Source: Brachionus manjavacas
Taxonomy: Eukaryota > Rotifera > Eurotatoria > Ploima > Brachionidae
Length of the DNA: 64,000 nucleotides
Assembly (NCBI GenBank): GCA_019054805.1
Contig: JAHQIY010000004.1
Span: 7,634,501-7,698,500, forward strand
Reading direction: 5' to 3'
Positions 61,100 to 64,000 of this stretch are shown here, piece by piece. The notes beneath the pieces were generated by a model, which made no database searches, was not told the origin of the DNA, and saw only the letters and a program-made list of their open reading frames with translations. Every line of letters starts with the position of its first letter. Positions within the stretch are counted from its first letter, which is position 1. A program made the translations under genes and the position numbers.

Positions 61100-64000
61100 A
61101 TGGTAAATTTAACCCACTGGTACAAAGAAGATTATTTTCCGTATTTGAGTCAAAATTTTAAAAATGCAGTTCTTGCGCTTGAATACTTAGGTAAGTTTAG
61201 CTGACAAAACATTTTTTTCCTATAAAATAGATAAATTAATATTTTATTTTTAAGTCGATGACTTACACATCAATAAAGAAAAAACATTGGAAAAATTTCT
61301 AAATCATGTAAATAAAGACAATCTAATTGTCGGACTTGTAAAACTCATGGCATCGGATAATTTACGAGTGAGCGGAAATTCAGCATTTGTTTTTGGCACT
61401 ATTGCAGAAACAAGCGAGGGTATTGGAATTATTTTAGACTTTTTGAATGATCGATCCCATCCAGAATCAACAAAATTACTGAACTACTTGATAAAGCTTC
61501 TTAAAAGCTCTGACTATGAATGCATGATGAACGCAGCTGGCACCATCGGAACCATTGTGAGTAATCAATACTTGGTAGTAGTACCGAATTAAAGAAATTA
61601 ATTTATTTAGTCAGAGAATAATTTGGGTCGTAGTTGGCTAATATCTCAACCATTACTAGATCAAATAATTCAAATTAGTATAGAACTACTTGACAATGGC
61701 AATATCTGGGTAAGCAGTAATGCTGCTCTGGTAATAGCAAGGTAAATAAAAACAATTTGAATATTTGATGATTTAAATTTTAAATTAAGAATTGCAATAG
61801 AAGAGGAGGGTTGTGAAAAAATATTAAATCACGAGTTATCAAAAAAAATTCTAATTCGAATGATTCAGTCTCTGGGTTGTGATAACATAGGTCGTGGTAT
61901 GAACTGTGCCTTTGCAATTGGTAATTCTTGAGACATGGTTTTTGGTGATTATTTTTAATTATTTTTCCAGGTAGATTGTGCGACACTGAAACTGGTAGGC
62001 TCGCTTTTTTGGCAATTAATGAAATTAATGATTTAATCGAGTCATTGTTCAAAATGATCGAGAGCAATTCAGATAATGGGTGCACAAAGAATTCTTGCTA
62101 TGCTTTAAGCTGTCTTGCTGTCAACCAGCAAGCTCATCAGATAATATTAAATAACACAGAGTTCAATAATTTAATTACGACTTTATGTGATTTATTATAC
62201 GATGTATCTGATCCAGAGTCACAGTGGTTTATTGCCATGTATTAATTTAGTATTAATTTTTTATCTTTAGTTCTAAATCGTTGACAAAAAAGGTTGTTAA
62301 GAGTTTTTTCTAATTATCCGTCTGGTTACATTAAAATGAAGAATATAGGATCTCTATGGAAAACCATCAGTGATATTTCGAAGAAAAACGATCTGAATAA
62401 TGATGTAAGAGAAGAAATAAATATTATTTTGGAGACCTTAAAGCCCATTGAGAAGCCAGAAATGCTGAATGTTACAGGTAAAAATTTTTTTATTTATTAT
62501 TGTTTATTACATGTTGAAACTGATTTTTTTGTAAAAATTAATGGCCTATACTTTACATTCTATCGCAATTTTTTTTAGAAGCTAATTTATATTTCGAAAA
62601 AAATAAAAATAAATCTTAGGTTTATCAGAAATTTAGGGACAAAATAAATTTAAATTAATTTAATTTTAAATTTTAACTATTCTTAATAATTAAAATTTAA
62701 AAGTTCTTGGTTCCAGCAATGTGAGGTGTGAATGGAAACCATTAAAGTGCAAAGCTCAATTAACAATTGAATATTTTTTGTTTAAAAGTAAAATTTTGAG
62801 AAAAGCTTTATTAAATTTCATAATTTTATTTTAAAATAGATGAAGAACGAATTTATGTTGGCCCTGGGTTAGAGTACGAAATAAACGACTTAGAGCCAAA
62901 CACTGAATATTCGTTTAGTGTACAAGCTTTAATTGTAGAAAATAATGAAAAAAGTGAAATTAGCAAACAAATTTTGGTCCACACTCACGAAGCATTGCCA
63001 TCTGAACCAGAGAATTTAAAAGCTACTGGCGCCACCATGAACATAATTCGTGTCGTATGGGAACCTCCGAGCAAACCAAACGGAACCATTAAATCTTACT
63101 TTGTTTACAATGGAGAAACTCTTGTGGAACAGACATCGGAATTGAGTTCGACGATTACTGGTCTACAGCCTGAGAGCTCTTATGATATTTCAGTTTGTGC
63201 GAGTAATAATAGAGGAAAGGGCGAAAAAGCTTATTTGAAAACAAGCACTTGTGGTTTAGGTGATGTGTTGCCAGATAAGCCTTCGTTTGGCATGATCGGA
63301 AAAAGAGAAATTCTGGTCAGATGGCAACCACCACCTGTCATTAGTGGTAAACTAACTCGTTATGACTTGAATATGAGTTCTAAGTACGAAAAAAAATGTA
63401 TCTATTCCGGCATAACAACTGAATATCATGTTACCATGCTCAGACCAGATAATGAGTATAAATTTGAAGTTGTAGCTATCACAACTGAAGGAAAATTTAA
63501 GAGTAAATTAGCCAAAGTTAGAACGCAAAAGGACGAATGTAATTTTTATATTTAGATAAATAAATATTCAGAAAAAAATTTATTTTAGATGATCCCGAAA
63601 GACAACCACTTTATCCCGGACCGAATTTAAGTATTCAAATTCAACCAAGTCAACCTATTATCAAGGAAAGGAATGAGTCGAGTCCAGAGCGTAAGAAAAG
63701 CTCATTTATTGAGAATAGCCGAATTGGCTTTGTAAGATCTAAAACAAAGCCTAAAATTGTAATTCTTTCGAGTGGATTTGTAAGGTATTGGAAAATTTGG
63801 TATAAAAATAAGTAAAAAAAATGCTAAAATAATTCCAGTTTTTTTGTTCCGTATATTTGTCCCAAATTACACAATACCGATTTTTAAAAAAAAAATCAGC
63901 ATTCTTTGATTTTAGACTAAAGAAGTACTGCCTACAATGTTATGCGAAGAGGTGGATCTGAACCAAGTCAAAAAATTGGATTCAAATTCTTACAATAGAA
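61100..64000 (+). CDS. armadillo-like plus fibronectin type III protein, 3' end beyond the window
   Basis: Ten exons so far, all in phase: 61100-61190, 61255-61556, 61611-61741, 61790-61920, 61971-62238, 62293-62477, 62704-62787, 62840-63538, 63589-63779 and 63916 to the window end, more than 720 residues. Residues about 1-370 are helical repeats of armadillo/HEAT type: NLRVSGNSAFVFGTIAE, WVSSNAALVIARIA, GRGMNCAFAIGRLCD and NGCTKNSCYALSCLAV. Residues about 370-630 hold three FN3 domains, with VRCEWKPL, LEPNTEYSFSVQA, VVWEPPSKPNGTIKSY, LQPESSYDISVCA, LVRWQPPP and LRPDNEYKFEVVA. No signal peptide, so probably cytoplasmic. I do not recognise the named family. The exon at 62704 depends on choosing the TTTAAAAG acceptor; a downstream TTCCAG acceptor breaks the frame. 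Confidence 0.82.

Overview
The window is an AT-rich animal genome segment with split genes. Introns are mostly about 45-60 bp with GT/AG ends, and longer introns tend to carry transposon debris. The gene set (PKA catalytic subunit, TMEM127, a CENP-A-type histone H3, Cdc25, PIG-C, Nup107, an armadillo/FN3 protein) is metazoan in character. The extreme AT content, compact introns and an intronless lysA-like gene of bacterial type would fit a monogonont rotifer, but the species is inference only. All gene models were built by hand from splice sites, phase continuity and remembered family motifs; no search was run.

Layout. 1-5735: AT-rich sequence with one candidate exon. 5736-9094 (+): PKA catalytic subunit, three exons. 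9095-13497: degenerate sequence with a broken small ORF, a hairpin and a hAT-type MITE. 13498-18581 (-): TMEM127-like gene split by a 3.7 kb intron. 18582-21209: no gene. 21210-34551: a large inverted duplication. Two arms of about 4.88 kb, almost identical wherever compared by eye, each carry a CENP-A-like gene plus LINE pieces. They are separated by about 3.6 kb of LINE, SINE-like and foldback debris that contains a second, nested inverted repeat. The left CENP-A-like copy is open; the right copy has a one-base deletion and is frameshifted. 37528-39477 (+): Cdc25. 39478-42218: LINE remnants. 42219-43549 (+): PIG-C in seven small exons. It converges on a long coiled-coil gene, 43585-47196 (-), with only 35 bp between the stop codons. 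49077-50567 (-): intronless diaminopimelate decarboxylase-like gene, a candidate horizontal transfer. 52743-59300 (-): Nup107, eight exons. One of its introns is swollen to 3.3 kb by a LINE, two MITEs and a copied piece of a Nup107 exon. 61100-64000 (+): armadillo-like plus FN3 protein, cut by the window end.

The genes do not form an operon or one pathway. Several are cell-division genes (CENP-A-like histone, Cdc25, Nup107, which also acts at kinetochores), but the clustering may be chance. The observations I rate highest are the palindromic CENP-A locus with one broken copy, the lysA-like gene inside an animal gene neighbourhood, the Nup107 exon fragment sitting in Nup107's own intron, and a large insertion in the Cdc25 catalytic domain.
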